From the IMG/VR virus record IMGVR_UViG_3300022602_003915, positions 1 through 47,978 of that record: a stretch of 47,978 bases of DNA, one strand, 5' to 3'. The first letter of the stretch is position 1. Each line of letters starts with the position of its first letter. Source of the stretch: a virus. The position numbers were made by a program, and so were the translations under genes. Below the pieces are notes generated by a model that was not told the origin of the DNA, did no database searches, and saw only the letters and a list, made by a program, of their open reading frames with translations. Below, piece after piece: positions 23,442 to 31,296 of this stretch.

Positions 23442-23698
23442 GACCACCTCAGAACAAACATAGTACGCTGTTGTTCATTGTCGAAAATAAAATCATCATA
23501 ACCTATTCTATGCCCACAATTATTACGAATACACCATATGCTCATTTCTTCGAATAAACTTGAATCAAACGGGCCTTGATACCATTCATGAACTTCGATT
23601 AACACTCCAGGTTTACTTTTTGTAAGATATTGAACATCTACCATAGTTATTTTATAGGAGAAAGATCTTTTTGAAATCTTATGCCACCCGTCTCTCAT
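23438..23698 (-). CDS. LRWA-motif small protein, family member 2
   Basis: 86 residues, the longest N-terminal extension of the family (MRDGWHKISKRSFSYKITM). The conserved part is MSIWCIRNN with FIFDNEQQRTMFVLRWS at the end, where the last residue is Ser instead of Ala. A Met inside the extension (about residue 19) is a possible later start. It overlaps member 1 by four bases. Function unknown; its conserved positions are the W-C pair and the terminal L-R-W. Confidence 0.6.
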   Translation of the reverse strand: MRDGWHKISKRSFSYKITMVDVQYLTKSKPGVLIEVHEWYQGPFDSSLFEEMSIWCIRNNCGHRIGYDDFIFDNEQQRTMFVLRWS

Positions 23699-23753
23699 AT
23701 CAATATATTGCGTTAATTTTCAAATATAAAATAAGATAATTTTGTATTCATAA

Positions 23754-23906
23754 TTATTTTTTAGTATAAGAATCTTTCAAAACCCATACTCCATCTTTTA
23801 AAATTAATCTTACATTAGGAAATTCAATCACAACTTTTTTGTTGATTTGTTCTTTTAATAATTTCCTATCACGATAAGGTTTAATATCAACTACTTTTTT
23901 ATTCAT
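23754..23906 (-). CDS. short lysine-rich protein, unknown function
   Basis: 50 residues: MNKKVVDIKPYRDRKLLKEQ, then VVIEFPNVRLILKDGVWVL and a short charged end. It looks like an N-terminal basic helix and a beta hairpin. The ATG overlaps the TGA of the upstream LRWA-family member 3 (ATGA), which supports translation. No family recognised. After it come 55 bases without a gene before the next gene. Confidence 0.6.
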   Translation of the reverse strand: MNKKVVDIKPYRDRKLLKEQINKKVVIEFPNVRLILKDGVWVLKDSYTKK

Positions 23907-24109
23907 GCCCATCTCAATAAAAACATGCTAGCCTGTTTATTTTCTCTAAAATAAAATGTGGTAAGCCAAAACCTACTAGATATAGCCCAAACACAATCGG
24001 GCATCCTATTGAGATCCCCCCACATTCCTGGACCTATATTTTCTATACACCATCGTTCCATATCAGCCTGTAAATGATAGTAATCTTTATCTAACTTTAC
24101 TTCGATCAT
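23903..24109 (-). CDS. LRWA-motif small protein, family member 3
   Basis: 68 residues. It contains MERWCIENIGPGMWGD, an internal FWLTTFYF strand and the final KQASMFLLRWA. It shows the family pattern most fully: W-C, G-P, a beta strand, then A-S-M-F-x-L-R-W-A. It overlaps the phosphoesterase gene upstream (24106-24109) and the 50-residue gene downstream by four bases each. Function unknown. Confidence 0.65.
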   Translation of the reverse strand: MIEVKLDKDYYHLQADMERWCIENIGPGMWGDLNRMPDCVWAISSRFWLTTFYFRENKQASMFLLRWA

Positions 24110-24927
24110 TTAAATTCAAAATTTAAATTAGGATCAAATCGACTAATATCCTCGTGTCCAATATATCCGCGAGGATTGCTCAGTACACGAGTACTGCCAA
24201 TCATATAATCAACAGGATTATGCATATGGCCATGAACCCAATATTTAATATTTTCATTATTGAGAACAAACTCACTGAGATCACTAGCATATCCGCCATT
24301 CATATGATAATCATGACGATACTTATCATCTACGCTTTCAAAACTAGGAGCATGATGAGTAATAACCACTACAGGTTTATCACGATTCTCGCTCAACACA
24401 ATCTGAAAGTATTGTAGAGTTTTTTCATGTACTCCACAGGTATACTCAGGACGTAGTTTATTATAAGAGGGATAGGCCCCATCATTACGATGCGTGATTA
24501 CACGGTAATCATTCATACCATCTTTGAGATGATATGAAGTCATAGGATTACACCGATTGAGATCAGTCCATAGCGTAGCCCCTAAGAATAAGACACCGTT
24601 ATATTCTACTGCTTCATTTTCCAATAGAGTAACATTCTCGGGCATCATATACTTAAGTATATTATAGGTGTCTTGAAATTTACCGTGATAATGTTCGTGG
24701 TTTCCCATAACATAGAAAACCTTTTCATATTTCTTACATTCGTGAGCAAAGAACTCAGAACAACGAAATGCGGGATCAGGGTTATTGGATATTATCTTAG
24801 TAGCATGGTGATGTTTCTGTATACTACGGGCCTCGGCGATATCTCCGGCCAAAATAAGTACTTCTCCACCAGGAAGTCCCTGATAGCCAAATTCAAGATG
24901 TAGATCACTCACAAGACTAATTTTCAT
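24106..24927 (-). CDS. calcineurin-like metallophosphoesterase
   Basis: 273 residues. Metal motifs appear in order: SDLHLEFG at residue 8, LAGDIAEA, VMGNHEHYHG, ITHHAPS and WVHGHMHNP. The two-metal centre is therefore complete. The layout fits the small phosphodiesterase/nuclease group often found in phages. Possible substrates are cyclic nucleotides, nucleotides or DNA ends; cAMP would be notable given the phage adenylate cyclase, but there is no sequence evidence for it. It starts one base after the end of LRWA member 4 and overlaps member 3. Confidence 0.85.
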   Translation of the reverse strand: MKISLVSDLHLEFGYQGLPGGEVLILAGDIAEARSIQKHHHATKIISNNPDPAFRCSEFFAHECKKYEKVFYVMGNHEHYHGKFQDTYNILKYMMPENVTLLENEAVEYNGVLFLGATLWTDLNRCNPMTSYHLKDGMNDYRVITHRNDGAYPSYNKLRPEYTCGVHEKTLQYFQIVLSENRDKPVVVITHHAPSFESVDDKYRHDYHMNGGYASDLSEFVLNNENIKYWVHGHMHNPVDYMIGSTRVLSNPRGYIGHEDISRFDPNLNFEFK

Positions 24928-24928
24928 G

Positions 24929-25192
24929 TCACGCCCATTTTAAACTATACCAACTTGCTTCTGCATTAGTAGCTAGATAAATTCTAATTCTATGTTGATC
25001 CATAATCCAACACCATTTTTTATTTGGATTATCGGATTTTTCACAAAATTGTATTTCTGAACTAGGCCCCCATTGTTCCCAACACCAATTGCGTTGCTGA
25101 CAAAATTTGTTGCCGTCCTTATGTGTGAATTCCACACAATACTTATACAAATTGTATCCTCGAAAATTTCGAGTTAATTTCTTGACCTTCAT
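24929..25192 (-). CDS. LRWA-motif small protein, family member 4
   Basis: 87 residues, the most divergent member: KFCQQRNWCWEQWGPSSE, then WIMDQHRIRIYLATNAEASWYSLKWA. It is rich in Trp and Cys. The end, A-S-W-Y-S-L-K-W-A, aligns with the L-R-W-A motif. It is the first gene of the operon and has an excellent sigma70 promoter at 25198-25226, so the whole run 25192 to 22868 is likely early. Confidence 0.6.
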   Translation of the reverse strand: MKVKKLTRNFRGYNLYKYCVEFTHKDGNKFCQQRNWCWEQWGPSSEIQFCEKSDNPNKKWCWIMDQHRIRIYLATNAEASWYSLKWA

Positions 25193-25197
25193 ACTAT

Positions 25198-25226
25198 ATT
25201 GTATAATTATCTGGTAAAAATGTCAA
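25198..25226 (-). promoter_or_regulatory. sigma70 promoter for the small-gene operon
   Basis: TTGACA (25221-25226), 17-bp spacer, TACAAT (25198-25203). Its -35 and spacer begin TTGACATTT and include ACCAGAT, as at 26478-26506, so the two may be duplicated. Confidence 0.7.
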
Positions 25227-25228
25227 CC

Positions 25229-25236
25229 AATAAATA
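25229..25236 (+). promoter_or_regulatory. late-promoter-like octamer (AATAAATA)
   Basis: One mismatch to TATAAATA, 17 bases before the DUF454 ATG at 25254, with GGAG between. Divergent from the early minus-strand promoter. Confidence 0.4.
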
Positions 25237-25253
25237 ATCTATATGGAGATATT

Positions 25254-25673
25254 ATGGAAAAAATTAAAAAAATACTTTGGTTTGCAGCAGGATTGGTCTG
25301 CTTGGGAGTTGCCTATCTGGGTACCTTTGTACCCGGACTTCCTTGGAGTACACCCGCAATTGGCGCTACTTACTGTTTCGCACGTAGTAGCCCGCGTTTT
25401 CATGCCTACATGCTTAACCACCGACTCTTTGGACCAGTAATTAAAAATTGGAGTGAACGTAGCGTATTTCCAACTTGGGCCAAATGGGCTATGTTTAGCA
25501 GTATGGATGGTAGCTTAATTATACTTTGGTTCACTACCCACAACTGGAAATTAATTATTGGTTTAAGTATTCTATTTGCTGTAATTTTACTTTGGGCAAG
25601 TCGTTTACCTGGTAGCAGAGAAGAAGCAGATCAGCGTGTTGTTGAAGGAAAGAAATTAGGGTGGTTTAAGTAG
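25254..25673 (+). CDS. DUF454 (YbaN-like) inner-membrane protein
   Basis: 139 residues. Family marks: LGTFVPGLPWSTPAIGATYCFARSSPRFHAYM (split across residues 22-53), with the P-G-L-P and C-F-A-R-S-S-P-R motifs, then HRLFGPVIKNWSERSVF, and two membrane helices near 80-115. YbaN-like proteins sit in the inner membrane of proteobacteria with no known role. It is on the plus strand between two minus-strand operons, has its own GGAG and late-like promoter, and its 3' end overlaps the convergent 25666-25944 gene by eight bases. Its bacterial character suggests capture from a host. Confidence 0.85.
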   Translation: MEKIKKILWFAAGLVCLGVAYLGTFVPGLPWSTPAIGATYCFARSSPRFHAYMLNHRLFGPVIKNWSERSVFPTWAKWAMFSSMDGSLIILWFTTHNWKLIIGLSILFAVILLWASRLPGSREEADQRVVEGKKLGWFK

Positions 25674-25944
25674 TTTTCTCCCAACAATTATTTTTATAGT
25701 CCCAATGACGAGTATCATAAAAATTAAAATCGAAAACATAGCCCAGTAACTCAATAACAAATTGAACTCCGGCATGGTCTTGAGCCGTTGGAGCAAATGT
25801 AAAACTGAATCCAAGAAGAGACGAATGTTTATAAAATTCGATTTCTAGATTTTTATTTTTAGAAATCTTCCAGTAACGATGCCAAATGGGTTGGAATATT
25901 TCCTCCCAAAAGGGATTGTTTAAACTAAAACCAATAAAGATCAT
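25666..25944 (-). CDS. conserved-type phage protein, unknown function
   Basis: 92 residues beginning MIFIGFSLNNPFWEEIF and containing ISKNKNLEIEFYKHSSLLGFSF, DHAGVQFVIELLGYVFDFNFYDTRHWD (split). It has alternating beta strands and many aromatics, and the end D-T-R-H-W-D-Y is distinctive. I recall close relatives in marine T4-like phages, always unassigned. It overlaps the exonuclease gene by four bases, so it is translated with it. Confidence 0.7.
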   Translation of the reverse strand: MIFIGFSLNNPFWEEIFQPIWHRYWKISKNKNLEIEFYKHSSLLGFSFTFAPTAQDHAGVQFVIELLGYVFDFNFYDTRHWDYKNNCWEKTT

Positions 25945-26471
25945 TTCTTTTTAACCTTAAGTTTAGTATAGATATTTTGAACACCTATTGCCTGACGTAT
26001 TGCATCCTGTAATGCGTCATGCTTGCCTTCTTTACTCATATCTGGATCATGCCCGAGGTCAAATAAAGTACGGGTATCTCTTAGTTGCCAAAAATTCCAT
26101 GGAGGAGTTTTATTCAACTGGCGATATATATTTTCTAAAATCACCAAATCAAACGTAGCACCGTGACTCCAAAAATTCGAACAACCCCAAGCAAATTTAT
26201 GAAATCGATTTATAGCTTCTACTAAAGAAATTCTATCGTTAGGACTAAGAGCTTCTTCCATAATTACCGGATCTTGTTTAGCCCACCAATCCAAAGTACC
26301 CGGATCAATATCTCGATTGAGTTTATCTTGATCATCTAGATCAATTTTAAAATAGATTTGATCCCCGATGCCATTGCCCCAAGGATCGAAATGAACTGCA
26401 CCCAAACTGAGAACAACCGCGTTTGGGGTGGTTGCCAAAGTTTCCATATCTACCATTAAATGTTTTGCCAT
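25941..26471 (-). CDS. DEDD-family 3'-5' exonuclease
   Basis: 176 residues. Catalytic residues follow the DEDDh order: D8 and E10 (MVDMET), D108 (GATFDLVIL), H151 and D156 (KHDALQDA). The size fits RNase T / phage DexA-like single-domain exonucleases. It would trim DNA or RNA 3' ends; a role in host DNA degradation or RNA turnover is possible. A sigma70 promoter (26478-26506) places the predicted transcription start at the ATG, so the message may be leaderless. It overlaps the downstream 92-residue gene. Confidence 0.85.
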   Translation of the reverse strand: MAKHLMVDMETLATTPNAVVLSLGAVHFDPWGNGIGDQIYFKIDLDDQDKLNRDIDPGTLDWWAKQDPVIMEEALSPNDRISLVEAINRFHKFAWGCSNFWSHGATFDLVILENIYRQLNKTPPWNFWQLRDTRTLFDLGHDPDMSKEGKHDALQDAIRQAIGVQNIYTKLKVKKK

Positions 26472-26477
26472 GGTTTA

Positions 26478-26506
26478 AGCATAACAAAACATCTGGTAAA
26501 TGTCAA
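26478..26506 (-). promoter_or_regulatory. sigma70 promoter for the exonuclease gene
   Basis: TTGACA (26501-26506), 17-bp spacer, TATGCT (26478-26483). The predicted start is seven bases downstream, the A of the exonuclease ATG. The -35 overlaps the bS21 stop. Confidence 0.6.
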
Positions 26507-26745
26507 TAATCAGTTTTAGGCAATAACTGATCTCGTTGCTTTTTGCGCCATCTAGCTTTGGCAGCAGCAGCTTTACGTTTACGTTCAGTGGTGGGTTTTT
26601 CGTATGTTTGACGTTCGCGTACTTCTTCCAGAATTCCGGAATCTTCCACACGTTGTTTAAATTTACGTAGAGCAAAATTGATAGGCATATCGCCTACATA
26701 AATCTTAGTTCCTTTTAAAAACTCTTTTGGCTGTTTATTATACAT
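26503..26745 (-). CDS. rpsU: 30S ribosomal protein bS21
   Basis: 80 residues (usual length about 70). The core [37 protein letters not shown] matches bS21, including the F-x-x-A-L-R-x-F-K and Y-E-K-P-T-x-x-R-K-R motifs; a basic tail of about 18 residues follows. bS21 binds near the anti-Shine-Dalgarno end of 16S rRNA and is the ribosomal protein most often found in phages. A phage copy could replace the host protein and favour phage messages. It overlaps clpX by eight bases, so the two are produced together. Confidence 0.93.
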   Translation of the reverse strand: MYNKQPKEFLKGTKIYVGDMPINFALRKFKQRVEDSGILEEVRERQTYEKPTTERKRKAAAAKARWRKKQRDQLLPKTDY

Positions 26746-27964
26746 TTGATTTCACTTTTTTATTAAAAATTAATTCGGCAGGACTTCCTGCTACAGTTTC
26801 TTTACTTATAACAATTTTCTTCAAGCCCCGTTCAACTAGATTTACCGCATCAAATTGATATGGTAATAGTGTTTTTTCAATAATATTTTTCAATCCTCGA
26901 GCATTGGTTTTTAATTCTTTAGCCAATTTAGCAATATGTATTAATGCTTCATTATCAAATACTAATTCGATACCATCCAATTCAAAAATATATTGATATT
27001 GTTTGATAATACTATTTTTTGGTTCTTTTAATACTTGTACTAGATTTTCTAAAGTTAATTCGTCGACATTGGCAGTCAATCCAAATCTTCCTACAAATTC
27101 CGGAATAAATCCAAATTGCACAATATCCTTACTAGTAACCAATTGGTATACTCGATCTATTTCTTTTTTATCTTTAATATTGGCATGAAATCCAATACTA
27201 CTACTGTGTAATCGTTGTTGAATAATCTTTTCTAATCCAACAAATGCTCCTCCACAAATAAACAATATACCACTGGTATCGATTTCTTGCATATCACCAT
27301 TAGGGTGTTTACGTTTTCCCGAATTAGGTACGCGCATTATGGATCCTTCGATCATTTTTAATAATGCCTGTTGTACACCTTCTCCCGAAACATCTCGAGT
27401 AATGCTGACGTTTTCTCCTTTACGAGCAATTTTATCAATCTCGTCAATATATACAATACCACGTGATGCTTTTTCAATATCTCCATTGGATTCGGCAATT
27501 AACCGATTTAAAATACTTTCTACATCATCTCCGACATATCCTGCTTCTGTAATGCCAGTAGCATCGCATATAACAAATGGTATATTTAAATATTCAGCAA
27601 TTTTACGGGCCAGCATGGTTTTACCACAACCAGTGGGTCCTAGCAAAAGCACATTAGTCTTTTCTAATTTAATATCTTTACTAGGGTTATTGATACGCTT
27701 AAAGTGCTGGCTTACTGCCACACTTAATGCAATCTTAGCATCTTCTTGACCAATAACATATTCATCCAAGTATTCTTTGATTAATGCAGGATTTAATGTT
27801 TTATGTTCGGTGGGAAAATCCTTAATTTTTTCATCTGCTAATATATCTACACAAAGATCCACGCAATCATTACAGATTGCACTTTGTTCTCCTACTATAA
27901 GTTTTTCAACATCTTCTTTTTTCTTACCGCAAAAATCACAATGTTGTTTAGATGTTTTGGTCAC
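26738..27964 (-). CDS. clpX: ClpX ATPase
   Basis: 408 residues (E. coli 424), GTG start. Zinc-binding Cys at 9, 12, 31 and 34; Walker A GPTGCGKT at 109-116; pore loop GYVGD at 142; Walker B IVYIDE at 170-175; RKH loop 218-220; ClpP-binding IGF at 257-259; sensor region EFVGRFGLT. All parts of a working unfoldase that docks to host ClpP are present. It should recognise tags ending in small residues such as the phage tmRNA tag (VAA). It overlaps the upstream 132-residue gene by 17 bases and the bS21 gene by eight. Confidence 0.97.
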   Translation of the reverse strand: MTKTSKQHCDFCGKKKEDVEKLIVGEQSAICNDCVDLCVDILADEKIKDFPTEHKTLNPALIKEYLDEYVIGQEDAKIALSVAVSQHFKRINNPSKDIKLEKTNVLLLGPTGCGKTMLARKIAEYLNIPFVICDATGITEAGYVGDDVESILNRLIAESNGDIEKASRGIVYIDEIDKIARKGENVSITRDVSGEGVQQALLKMIEGSIMRVPNSGKRKHPNGDMQEIDTSGILFICGGAFVGLEKIIQQRLHSSSIGFHANIKDKKEIDRVYQLVTSKDIVQFGFIPEFVGRFGLTANVDELTLENLVQVLKEPKNSIIKQYQYIFELDGIELVFDNEALIHIAKLAKELKTNARGLKNIIEKTLLPYQFDAVNLVERGLKKIVISKETVAGSPAELIFNKKVKSNV

Positions 27965-28346
27965 TTAGTATCCTTTCTAATAGTTGTTCAATCTGAGTTA
28001 TTCTATTTGTATTAATATGGCTATAGATTGCAGATAAATTTTCATCATCAGTTTTATAAAAAAATTCATTCTTGCTCAACATATAACTGGCTATGGTCGA
28101 TGTAATATTATTCATACTATCTATATCTAAGTACTTATGCTTAGAGACAGCCATGGCATAAAAAAGCCAAGTGATATTAGGTTCTCCGTTGTAAACATAA
28201 AAATTAATATTATTAGTTAATTCTTTTGCAGCTAGCCATTTACTAACAATTTCCTGATCTTTTTCATTCAGATGACAGAATAAGATACTTAGATTACCAT
28301 TTTCATAAATATCCGGCGGAGTTATTAAAGTAATCTTACCTGACAT
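27948..28346 (-). CDS. conserved-type phage protein, unknown function
   Basis: 132 residues beginning with MSGKITLITPPDIYENGNL and continuing SILFCHLNEKDQEIVSKWL, with an alpha/beta pattern and acidic patches. I recall similar proteins in T4-like marine phages, all unassigned. AAGGAA precedes the ATG and an exact TATAAATA late promoter lies 37 bases upstream. It overlaps clpX by 17 bases, so it may help set clpX translation from its GTG codon. Confidence 0.65.
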   Translation of the reverse strand: MSGKITLITPPDIYENGNLSILFCHLNEKDQEIVSKWLAAKELTNNINFYVYNGEPNITWLFYAMAVSKHKYLDIDSMNNITSTIASYMLSKNEFFYKTDDENLSAIYSHINTNRITQIEQLLERILSDQNI

Positions 28347-28382
28347 TATTATTTCCTTATATAAATGATACTTTTATTAAAA

Positions 28383-28390
28383 TATTTATA
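28383..28390 (-). promoter_or_regulatory. T4-type late promoter (exact TATAAATA)
   Basis: Exact late octamer 37 bases upstream of the 28346 start, just before the end of the 28393-28794 gene. It could drive late expression of the 132-residue gene, clpX and bS21. Confidence 0.65.
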
Positions 28391-28392
28391 AA

Positions 28393-28794
28393 TTATCCTC
28401 GCCGCATTCTAGAAATCTCTGTAGCTTCTTCCGTACTAAAAACAGGAACCATATTAGATTTATGCATAGTTGCTATACCTAGCAAAGTACGTTCTCCTGA
28501 ATATACTCTAGGTTCTAGACGACTAGTAGATCCACCCACATTAGTAGACGAACTAGGAATCTTTTTTATTGCATCATCGGCATAACGTGGATGACTATAG
28601 TTAGGTACATAGGTATTTGATACAAACTTTTTCTTATCTCTCTTTTTAGTAGGGATATTGTATTCAGAATATAATTGTTCTTTGTAAGCGGACGCAAGTT
28701 CGGCACGACGTTTATGTTCGGACGACGCCCACTTCTTCTTACCCTTCTTTTTACCCGTAGTAGTTAACCACGGGCCCTCCATATGCATAGACAT
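28393..28794 (-). CDS. basic phage protein, unknown function
   Basis: 133 residues. N-terminus MSMHMEGPWLTTTGKKKGKKKW is strongly basic; then SSEHKRRAELASAYKEQL helix, a Ser/Thr-rich linker and the end MVPVFSTEEATEISRMRRG. The M-E-G-P-W-L-T-T-T-G-K-K-K-G-K-K-K start is, to my memory, conserved in many large phages without a known role. DNA or RNA binding is plausible from charge. It lies two bases after 28797-29117 in the same direction. Confidence 0.65.
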   Translation of the reverse strand: MSMHMEGPWLTTTGKKKGKKKWASSEHKRRAELASAYKEQLYSEYNIPTKKRDKKKFVSNTYVPNYSHPRYADDAIKKIPSSSTNVGGSTSRLEPRVYSGERTLLGIATMHKSNMVPVFSTEEATEISRMRRG

Positions 28795-28796
28795 AA

Positions 28797-29117
28797 TTAA
28801 ACAGTATGTAGCTGAGTATCGACAATAGTAATAGAAGATTCATTCTGCAATTTAATCTGCATTTTACGGGGAATTCCTGTAAATCGTAAAATAGAACCAT
28901 CGTGGTCGATTTTAAATGAACCGGCAACTACCCAGATCTTATTACCATTATTATCGATGCCAGCGAGCTTACGAACTACTCCATTAATTAATCCGCTTGC
29001 AGTAGTCTTACCTTGATTCCAATGATATGTGCCGCTTTTACCTTGCCAAACTTGTGTATCACCCGAATTAATAAAACAATAGTTACTTAACGATCTTAAT
29101 GTATTTTCAACAGACAT
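28797..29117 (-). CDS. conserved-type phage protein, unknown function
   Basis: 106 residues, mainly beta strands: DTQVWQGKSGTYHW, LINGVVRKLAGIDNNGNKIWVVAG (split), SILRFTGIPRKMQIKL and a final VDTQL. No nuclease or enzyme motif seen. TCTCC/GGAGA ribosome-binding site is seven bases before the ATG. A sigma70-like -10 (TATAAT at 29148-29153, weak -35) lies upstream. The terminator of the porin unit separates it from the porin. Confidence 0.65.
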   Translation of the reverse strand: MSVENTLRSLSNYCFINSGDTQVWQGKSGTYHWNQGKTTASGLINGVVRKLAGIDNNGNKIWVVAGSFKIDHDGSILRFTGIPRKMQIKLQNESSITIVDTQLHTV

Positions 29118-29185
29118 ATGTATCTCCTTTGTAAATGTCGTAATATCATTATACAGGTTTTGTCTAAAAATACAATCATATTTTT

Positions 29186-29217
29186 ACCAAAAAAAAAGGG
29201 CCTGAACGGCCCTTTTT
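29186..29217 (-). terminator. rho-independent terminator after the porin
   Basis: GGGCC (29198-29202) and GGCCC (29208-29212) with a five-base loop, flanked by A- and T-runs, works on both strands. It lies 18 bases after the porin stop. Confidence 0.85.
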
Positions 29218-29234
29218 CTATTCTAATTTTTAAA

Positions 29235-30518
29235 TTAGAATTTTACACGAAGACCAGTAGCAACAACGCTATTTGAAGTGTTGTAACCAGTGGCGTACAA
29301 GTCGCCTTTGTATTCGTTATATGCCAAGCCTGCATAAACGTCGGCATACTTATTGAAGTGATAATCCAACAATGTTGAACCGGTATATACCTTACCTTCC
29401 TTAACAGCACCATATGCCTTGGGATTCTGATCATAGAAACCAACAGCTAAGTTTAACTTAGGAGTTAAAGAATAATCACCGCCAACCCAAATAACATTTA
29501 CCTTCTGGTCTGCACCAATATAACTTGTTGTTGTGGTTGGATACCCTTCATATGATGAAACAACGCTCATATCATCTGATGCATTGCTCAATGTGTAGGT
29601 TTCAAACCCGGCCTTGATGTTTAGTTGCTTGTTAACAGCAAAGCGGCCTGCCACCATAAATGATTTGGTATCATATGCGGTGCCCGTCAATGTTCCTAAA
29701 GTTTTACCAGCCGATGCCTTAATGGAATCGTTGTTATTCTGATAAGCAACATCAACATTTAATGCACCTAATGTAACACCGCCATTTAGAGCAAATGCAC
29801 GGCCAACATTAGTACCACCATCAGTATTACCAAACTTATATAGAGCACCATAGCTGATTAACCCAGATGAATTTGAATAACGAACTGAGTTGTCGCTACG
29901 CATAACATCGCTAACACCACCGCCTCCACCGATTGTGCCACTGAAGCCAATTGGCGAGAACAGTTGTGAACCAAACAATGGATCATTAGCAATAACAATG
30001 TCATATTCAGGTAGATAAACTCTACCCAATTTAACTGTGCCTAATTTGTCATCCGACAAACCCACCCATGCTTGGCGATTGAACAGTTGGCCATCTAATG
30101 AAGTATTAACGTTAACACTTGAACCAGCACCAGTACCTGCATTTTGTGCAAGTGACTTAGCACCATTATTTAATTCACCGGTCGGTAAGTTAAAACCTGA
30201 TTCTAAAGTAAAAATAGCCTTAAGACCATTGCCTAATACTTCACTTCCAGTAATTCCCCAACGTGAATCCTGAATACCACCGTTAAACATACCGGTAACA
30301 CTTTGGTCAACGGAGGTTTTAGTAGCAGCAAACGGACTTACCGAAGCAGGAAAAGACGAACTAACGCTATAGGATTCCTTAACAGTGCCGACGGCAGTAT
30401 CTAGAATTCCGTAGAGTGTAACCGAACCCTGATTAAAGGTTAAGGTTGCATCTGCGTTTGCGGCGCTTGAAAATGCACCAATTGTCGTTAATAACGACGC
30501 TAAGAAAAGTTTCTTCAT
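29235..30518 (-). CDS. Gram-negative outer-membrane porin (Burkholderiales type)
   Basis: 427 residues. Signal peptide of about 22 residues ends ANADATL; the mature start SVTLYGILDTAVG, then DSRWGITGSEVLGNGLKAIFTLESGF and RQAWVGLSDDKLGTVKLGR (split) are hallmarks of OmpC-like porins of Burkholderiales, as is the terminal Phe (GLRVKF). It should form a trimeric 16-strand diffusion channel. Expression looks strong: two sigma70-type promoters (30598-30631 and 30626-30655) plus an exact late octamer (30560-30567) and its own terminator. A self-contained porin unit in a phage suggests recent capture from the host; it may feed the cell, replace a receptor, or block superinfection. Confidence 0.93.
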   Translation of the reverse strand: MKKLFLASLLTTIGAFSSAANADATLTFNQGSVTLYGILDTAVGTVKESYSVSSSFPASVSPFAATKTSVDQSVTGMFNGGIQDSRWGITGSEVLGNGLKAIFTLESGFNLPTGELNNGAKSLAQNAGTGAGSSVNVNTSLDGQLFNRQAWVGLSDDKLGTVKLGRVYLPEYDIVIANDPLFGSQLFSPIGFSGTIGGGGGVSDVMRSDNSVRYSNSSGLISYGALYKFGNTDGGTNVGRAFALNGGVTLGALNVDVAYQNNNDSIKASAGKTLGTLTGTAYDTKSFMVAGRFAVNKQLNIKAGFETYTLSNASDDMSVVSSYEGYPTTTTSYIGADQKVNVIWVGGDYSLTPKLNLAVGFYDQNPKAYGAVKEGKVYTGSTLLDYHFNKYADVYAGLAYNEYKGDLYATGYNTSNSVVATGLRVKF

Positions 30519-30559
30519 ATTTTAATTTCCTTTTATAAAAATATCCTACTGATCAAAAT

Positions 30560-30655
30560 TATTTATAAAGCTCGTGATTACACAAAAATTACAAAAAATT
30601 ATAATAAGTAGTTATCGACAGTCAAACTATAACACAGTAACACTTACTAAGTCAA
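30560..30655 (-). promoter_or_regulatory. porin promoter region: two sigma70 promoters and a late octamer
   Basis: P1: TTGACT (30650-30655), 18-bp spacer, TATAGT (30626-30631). P2: TTGACT (30620-30625), 16-bp spacer, TATAAT (30598-30603). Exact TATAAATA at 30560-30567. P1 -35 overlaps the stop of the 30652 gene. Confidence 0.65.
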
Positions 30656-30918
30656 CCATTTTGGTTAAAACAGCCGACACCAGCTTGGTGTTTCCATGTT
30701 AAAAGCCCTGACCTAGGGCTATTTGGATTGGCGCATACACCCCAATCAAAATCTTGTTTATTAATTTCTTTATCGTATAATGCTTTCCAAAAACGACATC
30801 CCACACTACAATCGGGATAATATCCTTCAACATCCTTCCATCTTTCGACCTTGCCGCCATAATCAGTATAATCAGTAGGAAGAATTTTAACAACCTGCCA
30901 AAGTGGATCGTGATTCAT
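30652..30918 (-). CDS. cysteine-containing phage protein, unknown function
   Basis: 88 residues with four Cys: YYPDCSVGCRFWKALYD, WGVCANPNSPRSGLLTWKHQAGVGCF. The W-G-V-C-x-N-P-x-S-P-R-x-G-L-L-T-x-x-H-Q-A-G-x-x-C-F part looks like a conserved small domain of environmental bacteria, possibly metal-binding, but no function is known to me. The ATG overlaps the TAA of the upstream gene (TAATG), so translation is coupled. Confidence 0.6.
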   Translation of the reverse strand: MNHDPLWQVVKILPTDYTDYGGKVERWKDVEGYYPDCSVGCRFWKALYDKEINKQDFDWGVCANPNSPRSGLLTWKHQAGVGCFNQNG

Positions 30919-31202
30919 TACTTTTTCTTTTTAATTTTGAGTTTTTTCTTAACAACTTTAGATTTAGGTTTAGGTTTAGGTTTAGTGCCATTGAGTTTTT
31001 CAACTTTAACTTTGATAATTTTTTTCTTATTAAGAACTTCTGATAGATCTTTAATTAATAAACTATCTAAATATATGTTACCAAAACTCATTGTCCATCG
31101 GCCATGTTTAGTTTCAAAACACCAACCTTCGCTATTTGAAATCTCAATACCCAAATTTTCTAAACGAGCTTTAAGATCTTGTAAACAATTAATGCCTATC
31201 AT
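30918..31202 (-). CDS. small protein with basic tail, unknown function
   Basis: 94 residues. The first 60 residues are alpha/beta (INCLQDLKARLENLGIEI, GWCFETKHGRWTMSF); the last 25 are almost only Lys, Pro and Val (KPKPKPKSKVVKKK), a typical nucleic-acid-binding tail. No catalytic motif. It shares a TAATG junction with the downstream 88-residue gene. Confidence 0.55.
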   Translation of the reverse strand: MIGINCLQDLKARLENLGIEISNSEGWCFETKHGRWTMSFGNIYLDSLLIKDLSEVLNKKKIIKVKVEKLNGTKPKPKPKSKVVKKKLKIKKKK

Positions 31203-31235
31203 ACAAATATTTAGTGTCTCGTTTGGAGGTAGTCA

Positions 31236-31262
31236 AGAAAAAGCCCTAGTTAAAGGACTTGA
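31236..31262 (-). terminator. probable rho-independent terminator
   Basis: AGTCCT and AGGGCT (one U-G pair) form a 6-bp stem with a six-base loop, followed by a U-run on the minus strand, after the 31297-31671 gene. Confidence 0.5.
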
Positions 31263-31296
31263 TCTTTTAAAATCAAAACTCAGCAACCATTCTATC

